A stretch of DNA of 26,328 bases from Lentihominibacter faecis (GTDB lineage Bacteria; Bacillota; Clostridia; Peptostreptococcales; Anaerovoracaceae), in assembly GCF_014306095.1 (NCBI RefSeq), contig NZ_JACRWC010000009.1, forward strand, positions 1-26,328, read 5' to 3'. The position numbers and the translations under genes were made by a program. The notes under the pieces are model-generated. The model had not been told where the DNA came from, ran no database searches, and worked only from the letters and a program-made list of their open reading frames with translations. Shown one piece after another: positions 7,894-16,602 of this stretch; the stretch's first letter is position 1, and each line of letters begins with the position of its first letter.

Positions 7894-8673
7894 CTACCCT
7901 CTCAGTACGCCTTCCTTCATGGCTGTCACATATTCCTTTACATGTGGCACACAGTCCGCTCCGTACTTTTCGCAGAGTTTGACGATAGCGGATCCGACGA
8001 TGGCTCCGTCGGATTTTGCAGCCATTTCACCGGCCTGCTGCGGTGTCGAGATTCCAAAGCCTACGGCACACGGAATATTCTTTGCAGCCTTCACCAGCTT
8101 TACCATAGCACCGATATCCGTTGTGATGGCAGATCGCATTCCTGTGACACCAAGAGATGAAACACAGTACACGAAGCCTTCCGCTTCCTTTGCAATGCGC
8201 GTGATCCGCTCGTGAGATGTAGGCGCGATGAGTGATATCAGATCTAAGCCGTAGGTTTTGCAGACGCTGTCGAATTCCTTCTTTTCTTCAAAGGGCACGT
8301 CCGGCAGGATCAGTCCGTTCATACCGATATCGGCAGCTTTTGCGATAAAACTCTCCGTACCATAAGAATAGACCACGTTAGCATAAGTCATGAACACCAT
8401 TGGAATATCTGTCTTCTGACGGATCCGCACCACCATATCAAAGATCTTATCCGTCGTCACACCGCCTGAAAGTGCCCGCACATTGGCCGCCTGTATCACC
8501 GGTCCCTCTGCAGTCGGATCCGAAAACGGGATACCCAGTTCGATCAGATCTGCCCCGGCCTCCGCCATGGCATAAACCAGCTGCTCCGTTACGTCCAGCG
8601 ATGGATCCCCGCAGGTAACGAAAGGAATGAACGCCTTTCCATCAGCAAATGCTTCTGCTATTTTCTTATTCAT
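7894..8673 (-). CDS. trpA: Tryptophan synthase alpha chain
   Basis: The 259-residue TIM-barrel protein cleaves indole-3-glycerol phosphate to indole and glyceraldehyde 3-phosphate; indole is channelled to TrpB. The signature [19 protein letters not shown] carries the catalytic Glu (Glu45), and Glu56 stands at the position of the second acidic residue (Asp60 in Salmonella), a common Gram-positive variant. The phosphate-binding AVGFGIS and [10 protein letters not shown] segments are present. The open frame runs about 106 codons further upstream but into trpB; the chosen ATG has GGGGAGGA before it and gives the standard length. It overlaps the trpB end by 8 bp and is the last gene before the trp terminator. 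Confidence 0.95.
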   Translation of the reverse strand: MNKKIAEAFADGKAFIPFVTCGDPSLDVTEQLVYAMAEAGADLIELGIPFSDPTAEGPVIQAANVRALSGGVTTDKIFDMVVRIRQKTDIPMVFMTYANVVYSYGTESFIAKAADIGMNGLILPDVPFEEKKEFDSVCKTYGLDLISLIAPTSHERITRIAKEAEGFVYCVSSLGVTGMRSAITTDIGAMVKLVKAAKNIPCAVGFGISTPQQAGEMAAKSDGAIVGSAIVKLCEKYGADCVPHVKEYVTAMKEGVLRG

Positions 8674-9850
8674 AGATATCCTCCCCTCTGTAACGTGCGA
8701 TTGCGGCGCAGTCTTTATCGCCGCGTCCCGAAATGGTGATGACAACGATCTGATCCTTGTCCATCTGCGGCACGATCTTGCGTGCATGAGCGACTGCGTG
8801 AGCGCTTTCGATAGCCGGTATGATTCCCTCGATCCGCGAAAGGTATTCAAACGCATCGACTGCTTCGTCATCTGTGACCGGTACATACTGAGCTCTTCCT
8901 GTATCATATAAATTGGCGTGCTCCGGTCCGATACCCGGATAATCCAGCCCTGCCGAAATGGAGTAGACCGGTGCGATCTGGCCATACTCATCCTGACAGA
9001 AATAAGACTTCATGCCGTGGAAGATCCCCAGTCGTCCTGTCGCTATGGTCGCCGCCGTTTCAGCTGTGTTGATCCCGCGGCCTGCCGCTTCGCATCCGAT
9101 GAGCTGCACATCTTTATCGTCTATAAAGTTATAAAAAGTTCCAATAGCGTTGGATCCGCCTCCAACACATGCCAGCACCGCATCCGGCAGCCTTCCTTCC
9201 TTTTCCAGCATCTGTGCCTTGATTTCCCTGGAAATCACCGCCTGAAAATCACGCACGATAGTCGGGAACGGATGAGGCCCCATGACGGAACCCAGCACAT
9301 AATGAGTATCCTCGATCCGGCTTGTCCACTCTCTCATGGTCTCAGAAACCGCATCCTTCAGCGTAGCCGTTCCGGAAGTGACCGCATGGACCTTTGCACC
9401 TAAAAGACGCATCCGGTACACGTTCAAAGCCTGACGTTCCGTATCCTCCTTACCCATGAACACTTCGCACTCCATTCCCATGAGAGCTGCCGCTGTCGCT
9501 GTCGCCACGCCGTGCTGTCCTGCTCCGGTCTCTGCGATAACACGAGTCTTGCCCATCTTTTTAGCCAAAAGCACCTGCCCCAGTACGTTGTTGATTTTGT
9601 GAGACCCTGTGTGATTGAGATCCTCGCGTTTCAGATACACCTTGGCACCGCCCAGGTCCTCCGTCATGTGCGCCGCGTAATACAGCCGTGACGGACGTCC
9701 AGCGTACTCATTCAAAAGCTCCTCAAGCTCTTTGTTAAATTCAGGATCATCCTTATATTTCAAATATGCCTCTTCCAGTTCCAGTACCGCGTTCATCAAT
9801 GTTTCCGGGATATACTGGCCACCGTGGACACCAAATCTTCCATCTGTCAT
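8666..9850 (-). CDS. trpB: Tryptophan synthase beta chain
   Basis: The 394-residue PLP enzyme condenses indole with L-serine to give tryptophan. The PLP-binding lysine is Lys85 in [11 protein letters not shown], and the phosphate-binding loop is [10 protein letters not shown]; the [12 protein letters not shown] motif is also intact, so it is a TrpB1-type subunit. An in-frame ATG seven codons upstream exists, but the chosen one has AGGAGG at ideal distance and matches the family N-terminus ([16 protein letters not shown]). It lies 24 bp after trpF and overlaps trpA by 8 bp, which suits stoichiometric production of the alpha2beta2 complex. Confidence 0.96.
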   Translation of the reverse strand: MTDGRFGVHGGQYIPETLMNAVLELEEAYLKYKDDPEFNKELEELLNEYAGRPSRLYYAAHMTEDLGGAKVYLKREDLNHTGSHKINNVLGQVLLAKKMGKTRVIAETGAGQHGVATATAAALMGMECEVFMGKEDTERQALNVYRMRLLGAKVHAVTSGTATLKDAVSETMREWTSRIEDTHYVLGSVMGPHPFPTIVRDFQAVISREIKAQMLEKEGRLPDAVLACVGGGSNAIGTFYNFIDDKDVQLIGCEAAGRGINTAETAATIATGRLGIFHGMKSYFCQDEYGQIAPVYSISAGLDYPGIGPEHANLYDTGRAQYVPVTDDEAVDAFEYLSRIEGIIPAIESAHAVAHARKIVPQMDKDQIVVITISGRGDKDCAAIARYRGEDIYE

Positions 9851-9874
9851 CTTGTTCCTCCTGTTCCTCATTCC

Positions 9875-10549
9875 CTATTTTAACTGTTCGAAGCTGCGAA
9901 CGATATTTACTGCTTCTATGATCTTGTCCCTGTCCTTGAGCCCGCCGATCTCCAGGCTGCTGGAAAGATCCACCGCCCACGGAGAAAGCCGCTCGATGGC
10001 TTCCGCCAGGTTGTCTGTGCCCAGACCTCCCGCCAGCAGGAACGGTCTTGTAAAGCCTTCGGCCAGACTCCAGTCAAAGGTTTTTCCCGTTCCGCCGCTG
10101 CCCTGATCCAGCAAAACATAATCGGCACTGCTTTCCGCCGCTCGCTGCAGATCTTCCGCAGTCTGTACGGAAAATGCCTGAATCACCGGAATATCGCCAC
10201 CAATCAGCTTCCGAAGCCTTCTGATATATTCCTCATCTTCCTGGCCATGCAGCTGGATCGCCCGTATCACACCGGACTCTGCCAGCTCTGCCGGCAGCTT
10301 CACAGGTGCATTGACGAACACTCCCACCGGGATGATCTCAGGATCCAGCTGTGCAGTCAATTCCGCTAAAAGTTCACGGCTTACACACCGGGAACTTCTC
10401 GGAAACTCCACTATAAATCCGCAAAAATCCGGTTTTGCCAGATTCACCCACTCGATATCTTCCGGCCGTTTCAGCCCGCAGACTTTTATCCTGGTATTCT
10501 GCTCCGCAAGGCGCTGCGCATCCTGCCTCAAGTCACATAAATTACTCAT
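9875..10549 (-). CDS. trpF: Phosphoribosylanthranilate isomerase
   Basis: The 224-residue TIM-barrel enzyme catalyses the Amadori rearrangement of N-(5'-phosphoribosyl)-anthranilate. The general base Cys24 (IKVCGLKRPED) and general acid Asp148 (YVLLDQGSGGTGKTFDW) are present, as are the phosphate-binding LAGGLGTDN and VDLSSSLE segments. The protein has about 18 extra residues before the usual start of the barrel. The ATG overlaps the trpC stop by 4 bp (ATGA), and no internal ATG precedes the catalytic cysteine, so this start is kept. Confidence 0.93.
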   Translation of the reverse strand: MSNLCDLRQDAQRLAEQNTRIKVCGLKRPEDIEWVNLAKPDFCGFIVEFPRSSRCVSRELLAELTAQLDPEIIPVGVFVNAPVKLPAELAESGVIRAIQLHGQEDEEYIRRLRKLIGGDIPVIQAFSVQTAEDLQRAAESSADYVLLDQGSGGTGKTFDWSLAEGFTRPFLLAGGLGTDNLAEAIERLSPWAVDLSSSLEIGGLKDRDKIIEAVNIVRSFEQLK

Positions 10550-11433
10550 TTTAGTGCTTCTCCATTCAGCGTTTCCAGTGCTTTTTTCTTATCGTCGCTT
10601 CTCATAAGCGTCTCACCGATCAGCACTGCATCCACTTCATTTTCATAGAGTTTTCGTATGTCCTCGCTAGTCTTGATGCCGCTTTCTGATACAAAAAGTA
10701 CCTCTTTTGGCGCCAGCTCCCGCAGCCGGATACTGTTTCTCACATCCACCTCAAACGTCTTCAGATCCCGGTTGTTGACTCCGATGATCTGCGCGCCCGC
10801 ATTCAGTGCCCGCGCCACTTCCTCGGCATCGTGCGCTTCCACCAGAGCATCCAGGCCCAGCGAGTCCGCAAGCTTCAGATATTCAACAAGCTGTTCATCA
10901 TCCAGTATAGCACAGATCAATAAAATCGCCGCCGCTCCCAAAAGCTTTGCCTGGTAGATCATGTATGGGTTTACAATAAAATCTTTACGTAAAACAGGTA
11001 TGGAGATCGTCTCCGCAATCTCCCTCAAATAATCATCCGAGCCTTTGAAATAGTACGGTTCCGTCAGACACGAAACAGCCGCCGCGCCCGCCAGTTCATA
11101 CTCCTTGGCAATCTTCACATACGGGAACTCCTTTGCGATCAGCCCTTTAGACGGCGACGCTTTCTTCACCTCACAGATATAAGACATGCCTTCTTTCTGC
11201 AAAGCTCGATAAAACCTATATCTCCCCGGCCTTCCGCCAGCCTCGGCAGAGCTCTTTGCAGAAGACTCTCCAGCCTCTTCCTGCAAAGGCTTCAGCGGCA
11301 GATTGACGCCCTGAGCAAGCTCTTTTTCCCACAAGGCTTCTGCCTCCTTACGAAGCTGCGCCAGAGGCTTTGCAGCCTCTTCCTCCGCTATCCGCACTCT
11401 GGTCCTTTCTGCGATTTCTTCTAATATATTCAT
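10546..11433 (-). CDS. trpC: Indole-3-glycerol phosphate synthase with an unusual N-terminal insertion
   Basis: The 295-residue enzyme closes the indole ring of 1-(2-carboxyphenylamino)-1-deoxyribulose 5-phosphate. The motif EVKKASPSKG with its catalytic lysines, LRKDFIVNPY, IGVNNRDLKTF and SESGI are all intact. EVKK begins at residue 88, whereas family members usually reach it near residue 50-60. The extra ~30 residues (about 40-72, low-complexity, rich in E, A, S and G) coincide with a cluster of CTTTGCAG/CTGCAAAG octamers in the DNA. The insertion precedes the barrel and probably extends the flexible N-terminus without destroying activity. The gene starts 4 bp after trpD ends and overlaps trpF by 4 bp. 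Confidence 0.95.
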   Translation of the reverse strand: MNILEEIAERTRVRIAEEEAAKPLAQLRKEAEALWEKELAQGVNLPLKPLQEEAGESSAKSSAEAGGRPGRYRFYRALQKEGMSYICEVKKASPSKGLIAKEFPYVKIAKEYELAGAAAVSCLTEPYYFKGSDDYLREIAETISIPVLRKDFIVNPYMIYQAKLLGAAAILLICAILDDEQLVEYLKLADSLGLDALVEAHDAEEVARALNAGAQIIGVNNRDLKTFEVDVRNSIRLRELAPKEVLFVSESGIKTSEDIRKLYENEVDAVLIGETLMRSDDKKKALETLNGEALK

Positions 11434-11437
11434 CTTG

Positions 11438-12448
11438 CTACCTTAAACTTTCTGCAATGAATTCTTCCAGTTTCTTTGCTGCCGCACCACTGTCGATCAG
11501 TTTTTCTGCCATGCGGACGCCGGCTTCGATCGTATCCGTTTTACCGGTGATATAGAGGGCTGCGCCTGCATTGAGGCAGACGGCCTGCCGTTTTGCACCC
11601 TGTTCTTCGCCCGACAGGATCGCTCTCGTGATCTCCGCATTTTCCTCAGGCGAACCACCTGTCAGTTCCTTCTTATCACATCTCTTGTATCCGAACTGCT
11701 CCGGCGTCAGTTCATAAGACTGGAACCAGCCGTCCCGGATCTCACAGACGGAGGTCGGTGCGCACATGGAGATCTCGTCCAGGCTGTCCTGCCCGTATAC
11801 CACCATGCCGCGATCCACCCCCAGCTTGGCCATGACCTGTGCCAGCGGTTCTACCAGTTCTTCATCGTAAACGCCCATCAGTTCCATGTTGGCACCTGCA
11901 GGATTGCTCAGTGGCCCCAGAATGTTGAAAACTGTCCGGATGCCCAGTTCCTTTCGGATCGGTGCCACGTACTTCATGGCTACGTGATAATTCTGAGCGA
12001 ACAGGAAGCAGATGTTGCTCTTTTTCAGGATCTCCGCGCTTCGTTCCGGAGCGATAGTGATGTTGACTCCCAGTGCTTCCAGCACGTCGGCTGCACCGGA
12101 TTTAGAAGAAGCAGCTCTGTTTCCGTGTTTTGCCACCGGCACCCCGCCTGCTGCGATGACCAGCGAAGCCGTTGTGGAAATGTTGAAGGAATTGGATCCG
12201 TCGCCGCCTGTTCCCACGATTTCCAGCACGTCCATATCGTGAAGCAGCTTGATGCAGTGTGCACGCATACCTGCCGCTGATGCTGTGATCTCATCGATGG
12301 TTTCTCCCTTCATGGCCAGTGCCGTCAAGTAAGCTGACATCTGTACCGGACTTGCTTCTCTGCTCATGATCTCATCCATGACTGTCTCTGCCATTTCATA
12401 CGTTAAATCTTCTTTTTTCGAAAGTTTGATAATAGCCTCTTTAATCAT
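11438..12448 (-). CDS. trpD: Anthranilate phosphoribosyltransferase
   Basis: The 336-residue enzyme transfers phosphoribose from PRPP to anthranilate. The PRPP/Mg-binding [13 protein letters not shown] (from residue 79), [21 protein letters not shown] and [10 protein letters not shown] motifs are complete, and the length is standard. This is a stand-alone trpD, not fused to trpG. Its ATG overlaps the trpG end by 8 bp, consistent with translational coupling along the operon. Confidence 0.96.
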   Translation of the reverse strand: MIKEAIIKLSKKEDLTYEMAETVMDEIMSREASPVQMSAYLTALAMKGETIDEITASAAGMRAHCIKLLHDMDVLEIVGTGGDGSNSFNISTTASLVIAAGGVPVAKHGNRAASSKSGAADVLEALGVNITIAPERSAEILKKSNICFLFAQNYHVAMKYVAPIRKELGIRTVFNILGPLSNPAGANMELMGVYDEELVEPLAQVMAKLGVDRGMVVYGQDSLDEISMCAPTSVCEIRDGWFQSYELTPEQFGYKRCDKKELTGGSPEENAEITRAILSGEEQGAKRQAVCLNAGAALYITGKTDTIEAGVRMAEKLIDSGAAAKKLEEFIAESLR

Positions 12449-13019
12449 TCCTCACTACCTCCATAAAATTTTCTATCATTTTTTTACCGTCCGGTGTCAT
12501 GACTGATTCCGGGTGGAACTGTACGCCGAAAACGGGATATTCTCTGTGCTCTAAAGCCATGATCTCGCCGTCATCCGACTCCGCCGTGACTTTCAATGCT
12601 TCCGGGAAATCCTTCGCGCGCGCCGCCAGCGAGTGGTAACGAGCTGCCTTGAATTCCGGTCCCAGACCACGGAACAACGAACTAATGCCTCCCTGATACA
12701 CCTTGCTCTGCTTGCCGTGCATCAGCTCCTTTGCATAAGAAACCGTACCGCCGAATGCCTCACAGATCGCCTGATGTCCCAGACACACGCCGAAGATCGG
12801 CAGCTTGCCGGTGAAGTACTTGATGGCCTCGATACAGACCCCCGCGTCCTCCGGTTTTCCCGGACCCGGTGAGAGGATGATAGCTTCCGGCTTCATAGCC
12901 TCGATTTCCTCGATGGTGTGCGCATCATTTCGGATCACTTTGATGTCAGGCTCTACAGATCCGATGAGCTGATACAGGTTATAAGAAAAACTGTCGTAGT
13001 TGTCGATGAGCAAAATCAT
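12441..13019 (-). CDS. trpG: Anthranilate synthase component II, glutamine amidotransferase
   Basis: The 192-residue class I glutaminase supplies ammonia to TrpE. The catalytic triad is visible: Cys79 in [13 protein letters not shown], and His169 and Glu171 in GVQFHPES. The open frame continues 20 codons upstream inside trpE, but the chosen ATG overlaps the trpE stop by 4 bp (ATGA) and begins with the family sequence [15 protein letters not shown]. Such proteins can also serve p-aminobenzoate synthase; the trp operon context argues for anthranilate here, though dual use cannot be excluded. Confidence 0.95.
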   Translation of the reverse strand: MILLIDNYDSFSYNLYQLIGSVEPDIKVIRNDAHTIEEIEAMKPEAIILSPGPGKPEDAGVCIEAIKYFTGKLPIFGVCLGHQAICEAFGGTVSYAKELMHGKQSKVYQGGISSLFRGLGPEFKAARYHSLAARAKDFPEALKVTAESDDGEIMALEHREYPVFGVQFHPESVMTPDGKKMIENFMEVVRND

Positions 13020-14503
13020 TTTAATACCTCCTCTGCTTCCCGGATGGCCTGGATCACAGCCTTGGCCTTGTTGGCACATTCTTCGAATTCTTTTTCCGGT
13101 ACGCTGTCGGCTACGATCCCCGCACCGGACCGGATGCAGATCGTCCCGTTCTTTTTATATACCAGGCGGATGGCGATGCAGGTGTCCAGATTTCCTGCAA
13201 AGTCCAGGTAGCCGATGGCTCCGCCGTACACGCCTCGCTTGTTGTTTTCCAGCTGGTCGATGATCTGGCACGCTCTGAACTTCGGTGCTCCCGAAAGAGT
13301 CCCTGCCGGCAGGATCGCGTCTACCGCATCCACAGCATCCTTGTCTTCACGAATCGTTCCGGTCACGGTGGATCCTATGTGCATTACGTGGGAGAATCGC
13401 TCGATCTCCATGTATTTCTCTACTTTTACGGTTCCGATCCGGCTGATCTTGCCGATATCGTTTCGGCCTAGATCCACCAGCATGTTGTGCTCCGCAAGCT
13501 CTTTCTCATCCTGCAAAAGATCTTCCTCCAGGGCTTTGTCCTCGTCCGGCGTTTTGCCACGCGGCCGTGTTCCCGCCAGCGGAAACGTGCTCAGCTTGCC
13601 GTTGTCCAGCTTTGCCAGCGTTTCCGGCGATGCTCCCGAAAGCTCGATGTCGTCGCTGGAAAAGTAAAACATGTACGGCGACGGATTTGCTGCCCGGAGC
13701 ACCCGGTATGTATCGAACAGACTGCCCTCTGCTTCCGCCTTCATCGGGTCAGAGAGGACTACCTGGAAAATATCTCCCTCACGGATGTACTGTTTGGCTT
13801 TTTCCACCATGTTGCAGTATTGTTCTTTCGGGAAGACCGGCTCGATCTCTGTTTTCAGCTGCAAAGTCGGGAAGGTTTCTTTTTCCCCTTCGCGGATCAG
13901 CTTCGCCATGTCTTCTAAAGTCTCTTCCGCTTTTTGATAGGAACCTTCGATGTCCTCTGTCATGACTCCCGTGATCAGCATGATCTTCTGACGATAATGA
14001 TCGAAAGCGATGACTTCGTTGAAGAGCATCAGATCCATGTCCCGGAAATCCTGCTGCCCTTCGCTGATCAGTTTCAGCTTTGGCTCGCTGTATTTGATGT
14101 AATCGTAGGAGAAGTAGCCTACCAGACCGCCGGTAAAGGTCGGCATTTTTTCCATCACCGGACTTTTATATCTGGCCAGGACCTCACGGAGTGTGTCTCC
14201 CGGATGATCCACGTGTTTTGTCGTCACCGTCTCAGTGCCGTCTCCCAGGTTTTCCCGGATGGTCACCTCGCCGTCAAGGCAGGTGATTTCCATGGTCGGA
14301 TCGTATCCCAGGAAGGAATACCGACCCCATGCCTCTTCCTGGCTGGCGCTCTCCAGCAGATAGCAGTGTCTGCTGGCTTTTCTTAAAATCCGCATCACCT
14401 CGACTGGCGTATACATATCGGAAAGGATCTCGCAACACACCGGCACACGCTTGTACGCCCCACCCGCTGCGATCTGTTTTACTGTCTGCAAATCTGGATA
14501 CAT
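13016..14503 (-). CDS. trpE: Anthranilate synthase component I
   Basis: The 495-residue chorismate-binding enzyme makes anthranilate from chorismate with ammonia from TrpG, the first committed step of tryptophan synthesis. Signature segments are present: LLESAS near the N-terminus (the tryptophan feedback site), GDIFQVVLS, PLAGTRPRG, NMLVDLGRNDIG, PAGTLSGAPK and IRSGAGIVADS. The intact LLES motif predicts feedback inhibition by tryptophan. A strong AGGAGGT precedes the ATG. It is the first gene after the Trp-specific T-box leader. Confidence 0.96.
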   Translation of the reverse strand: MYPDLQTVKQIAAGGAYKRVPVCCEILSDMYTPVEVMRILRKASRHCYLLESASQEEAWGRYSFLGYDPTMEITCLDGEVTIRENLGDGTETVTTKHVDHPGDTLREVLARYKSPVMEKMPTFTGGLVGYFSYDYIKYSEPKLKLISEGQQDFRDMDLMLFNEVIAFDHYRQKIMLITGVMTEDIEGSYQKAEETLEDMAKLIREGEKETFPTLQLKTEIEPVFPKEQYCNMVEKAKQYIREGDIFQVVLSDPMKAEAEGSLFDTYRVLRAANPSPYMFYFSSDDIELSGASPETLAKLDNGKLSTFPLAGTRPRGKTPDEDKALEEDLLQDEKELAEHNMLVDLGRNDIGKISRIGTVKVEKYMEIERFSHVMHIGSTVTGTIREDKDAVDAVDAILPAGTLSGAPKFRACQIIDQLENNKRGVYGGAIGYLDFAGNLDTCIAIRLVYKKNGTICIRSGAGIVADSVPEKEFEECANKAKAVIQAIREAEEVLK

Positions 14504-14552
14504 GTTGTTTACCTCCTGTAGTTCTGGTATGGAGATCCGGCAGGCGGCTCAT

Positions 14553-14594
14553 AAAAAAAACGTCCCTGCCAGATATATCTATCTGTCAAGGACG
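14553..14594 (-). terminator. Attenuator terminator of the trp T-box leader
   Basis: On the minus strand CGTCCTTG pairs with CAGGGACG, with an additional CAGAT/ATCTG inner stem, followed by eight T. It lies directly after the T-box sequence, and its 5' side would be free when the antiterminator forms with uncharged tRNA-Trp. Confidence 0.88.
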
Positions 14595-14855
14595 AGTTAA
14601 TGTTCCCGCGTTGCCACCTTGTTTCATGGATCTCTCCATGCTCTCTGTGAAATACTATCATATTCCCGGCAACTGACGTATGCCCTCACGTCGCAGAATA
14701 CTTGGTGCAGATCGAAATCCCGGCACGGTTCACTGCGCCCTCAGCGGTCCATTTGGCAATCTGCATCTCCACCCGGATCCCACCATCCCGAGCTCTCTGT
14801 GGGCGCATCTACTGCTTTGATCTCCGCCTCAACGGTTTGTATTATTCTTGATTTA
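14553..14855 (-). promoter_or_regulatory. Tryptophan-specific T-box riboswitch
   Basis: The T-box core AAGGTGGCAACGCGG lies at 14606-14620 on the minus strand (consensus AGGGTGGNACCGCG). In the stem I specifier region, CAAATGGACCGC places codon TGG (Trp) at 14749-14751 before a purine, as in other T-boxes. The acceptor bulge reads TGGC, pairing with the tRNA 3' end when the discriminator base is G, which fits tRNA-Trp. The distal stem I contains AGAGAGC and GGATGGTG typical elements. Uncharged tRNA-Trp should stabilise the antiterminator and turn on trpEGDCFBA. Confidence 0.92.
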
Positions 14856-14861
14856 TTAACA

Positions 14862-14890
14862 AAAATACCACACTTTTTTGGTGATGTCAA
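14862..14890 (-). promoter_or_regulatory. Promoter of the trp operon
   Basis: On the minus strand a perfect -35 TTGACA is followed after 17 bases by TATTTT. The predicted start is just upstream of stem I of the T-box leader. The next gene upstream (14932-16089) ends 42 bp before the -35 box, so the trp operon is a separate unit. Confidence 0.65.
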
Positions 14891-14931
14891 CAAAAAGATT
14901 GTAAAGCTTGCGTAAAATGAATCGTAGAGCT

Positions 14932-16089
14932 TTATCTTCTCCGTCTTACCTGCTTTTTCTTGCCTGATTTGCCGGCTTTACTATCTTTTTTCTGCGGCTT
15001 TTTTCTGCTCCGCTGATGCAGGCTGCTGGTCTGAGCAGACTTCCTTTTCTGCTGTTTTATCGCCCAGCTGTTCTGCAGGACTGACAGCATTTCTGCTTCT
15101 GTATCAGCTACTGTCTCATCGACCTCATCAGAAGCATCCTCCTGAAACTCCTCTCTGCGGCCTTCCAGCTCTGCGCGAAGTGCTTCCAGATCATCCAGCA
15201 GCTTGATGTTCTGCGGACTTTCTGCCGTCTCAGTGCCATATTCTTCCGCATCCGTTTCTTCCGGCTCCATCATTTCCGCCTCGTTGATTTCCTCATCCAG
15301 CCATTGATCGATAGGATCCGGTCCCAGTTCTTCTTCCGGCCAGGCTTCCTCAATGACGGATGGTTCTTCTTCCTTCTTTCGCTTGGAAAACAGCCCCAGC
15401 ATCCAGCAGGCAAGCACAATAAACAATGCCGAAAGCACTGCCGATCCGATCAGGTATGGCATATTCAGTTCATGTTCATCGCTCTTCAAATCAGCCTTGG
15501 AAAGGCTTCCTTCCCGCACGCACTCGATTCCCCGGATCTCCTCCAGAGTCTTGCCGTTCTGAGTGCCTACCAGAGTCAGTTCCTTACGATCCGGAATATA
15601 GGAATACTGATACCGCTTCGTATCCGATTCGTAGACATACTTCCCTTTGACAGTCAGATTATCCAGTTCTGAATTTCGAAATTCAGTGTAACCCTTGGTC
15701 AATTTGATATCTTTGAGAAAATCTTTAGACAGCTTGAATTCTCCCAGCGTAGCTTTCCCGAAATAAGCTGCGGATCCATCTTCCTCTTCTGTCCATTTCC
15801 CGTTATCTCCCAACGTCTCCATTCTTCGTTCTACATAAGCAGAATCAAACGTCAGATCCAGCTGCGTATCATGTGCACTCTTGGCAGTGTGCAGCTTGCC
15901 TCTCACGATGACAGGTTTGCCTTCATTGTCTTTATCTACTTTACCGTTTTGCAGGAAAACAGCCTTCTCGATCTGTTCCATGGTCTTCGTCGTGTGACCG
16001 TCCTCGCGGGACATGGCCGTCGAAAAGCCGTGAAGGCATACAAGCGCTGCGATAACAAAGATGATTCCGAGTATTTTTTTGCGATTCAT
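14932..16089 (-). CDS. Membrane protein with TMEM43-like extracytoplasmic domain and charged cytoplasmic tail
   Basis: The 385-residue protein has an N-terminal signal-anchor-like segment (about residues 5-25). A ~190-residue domain follows; NEGKPVIVRGKL and the ERRMET...W-E pattern near residues 55-102 recall the TMEM43 family, but the match is weak. A second membrane segment lies at about 211-233 (YLIGSAVLSALFIVLACWML), then a long acidic, probably coiled or disordered region (about 240-345) and a very basic end (KKPQKKDSKAGKSGKKKQVRRRR region). The topology suggests an external domain between two membrane spans and a cytoplasmic tail. The basic end could bind nucleic acid or acidic partners; that is speculation. 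GGAAGGA precedes the ATG. Confidence 0.72.
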   Translation of the reverse strand: MNRKKILGIIFVIAALVCLHGFSTAMSREDGHTTKTMEQIEKAVFLQNGKVDKDNEGKPVIVRGKLHTAKSAHDTQLDLTFDSAYVERRMETLGDNGKWTEEEDGSAAYFGKATLGEFKLSKDFLKDIKLTKGYTEFRNSELDNLTVKGKYVYESDTKRYQYSYIPDRKELTLVGTQNGKTLEEIRGIECVREGSLSKADLKSDEHELNMPYLIGSAVLSALFIVLACWMLGLFSKRKKEEEPSVIEEAWPEEELGPDPIDQWLDEEINEAEMMEPEETDAEEYGTETAESPQNIKLLDDLEALRAELEGRREEFQEDASDEVDETVADTEAEMLSVLQNSWAIKQQKRKSAQTSSLHQRSRKKPQKKDSKAGKSGKKKQVRRRR

Positions 16090-16126
16090 GATCTATTCCT
16101 TCCGTATATTTTCTACTGCATATTCT

Positions 16127-16366
16127 CTACTGCTTACGGTTATTCTCCAATTTGCTTTCTCTATTATAAATGCTCCCGTCGTGAATAGCAATGTGATTCT
16201 GGTATTTCACGCCGTCAAAAAAGCACAAAAAAATAATAATACCAGTCCTTCCGTCGAAACACTTCCTTTTCCCAAAGCTTTCATCTTCTGACCTCTGATG
16301 CCCGTGACTTGCAATCCTTTGCTTCTTTTCTGCGATCGTCTGACCGCCCTTTCGTCTTCTGCTCAT
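16127..16366 (-). other. Doubtful small ORF in the 16.09-16.60 kb gap
   Basis: A 79-codon minus-strand frame encodes a K/R/Q-rich N-terminus (MSRRRKGGQTIAEKK) followed by a short hydrophobic patch (GIIIFLCFF). There is no clear ribosome binding site. A neighbouring frame just upstream, after an apparent frame change near 16440, also looks protein-like (ETPEARIAPMRRPARK). Together they may be a decayed gene read from the promoter at 16533-16561, but I recognise no family and the promoter of the next gene lies inside the frame. Otherwise this 500-bp gap shows no gene. Confidence 0.2.
16163..16191 (-). promoter_or_regulatory. Promoter for the TMEM43-like gene
   Basis: On the minus strand -35 TTGCTA and -10 TATAAT are spaced by 17 bases, with a predicted start about 65 bases before the ATG at 16089. 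Confidence 0.6.
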
Positions 16367-16532
16367 TTGGTTCTGTGAAGTTTCCGCTTTGGCTGTTTCC
16401 GTGCCGGCCTTCTCATGGGAGCTATCCTGGCTTCCGGGGTTTCAACATCCGCAACTGGTATTATATTTGTTCTTCCTGAATCATTTCTGGTGGAATCACC
16501 TTCTTTCTAAAGTTTCTCCTCTCTGTGATTGT

Positions 16533-16561
16533 ATTATAGCACGGCAGCTCACAGAATGCAA
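16533..16561 (-). promoter_or_regulatory. Promoter without an assigned gene
   Basis: On the minus strand -35 TTGCAT and -10 TATAAT are spaced by 17 bases just after the hipA stop codon. A GAGAGGAG sequence follows about 20 bases downstream, but the only open frames there are very short or broken. It may drive a decayed gene, a small RNA or extra transcription of the TMEM43-like gene. Confidence 0.5.
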
Positions 16562-16602
16562 GAATTTTTCGAAAATTTAAAATGTTACATTTTATTTCAA
16601 TG

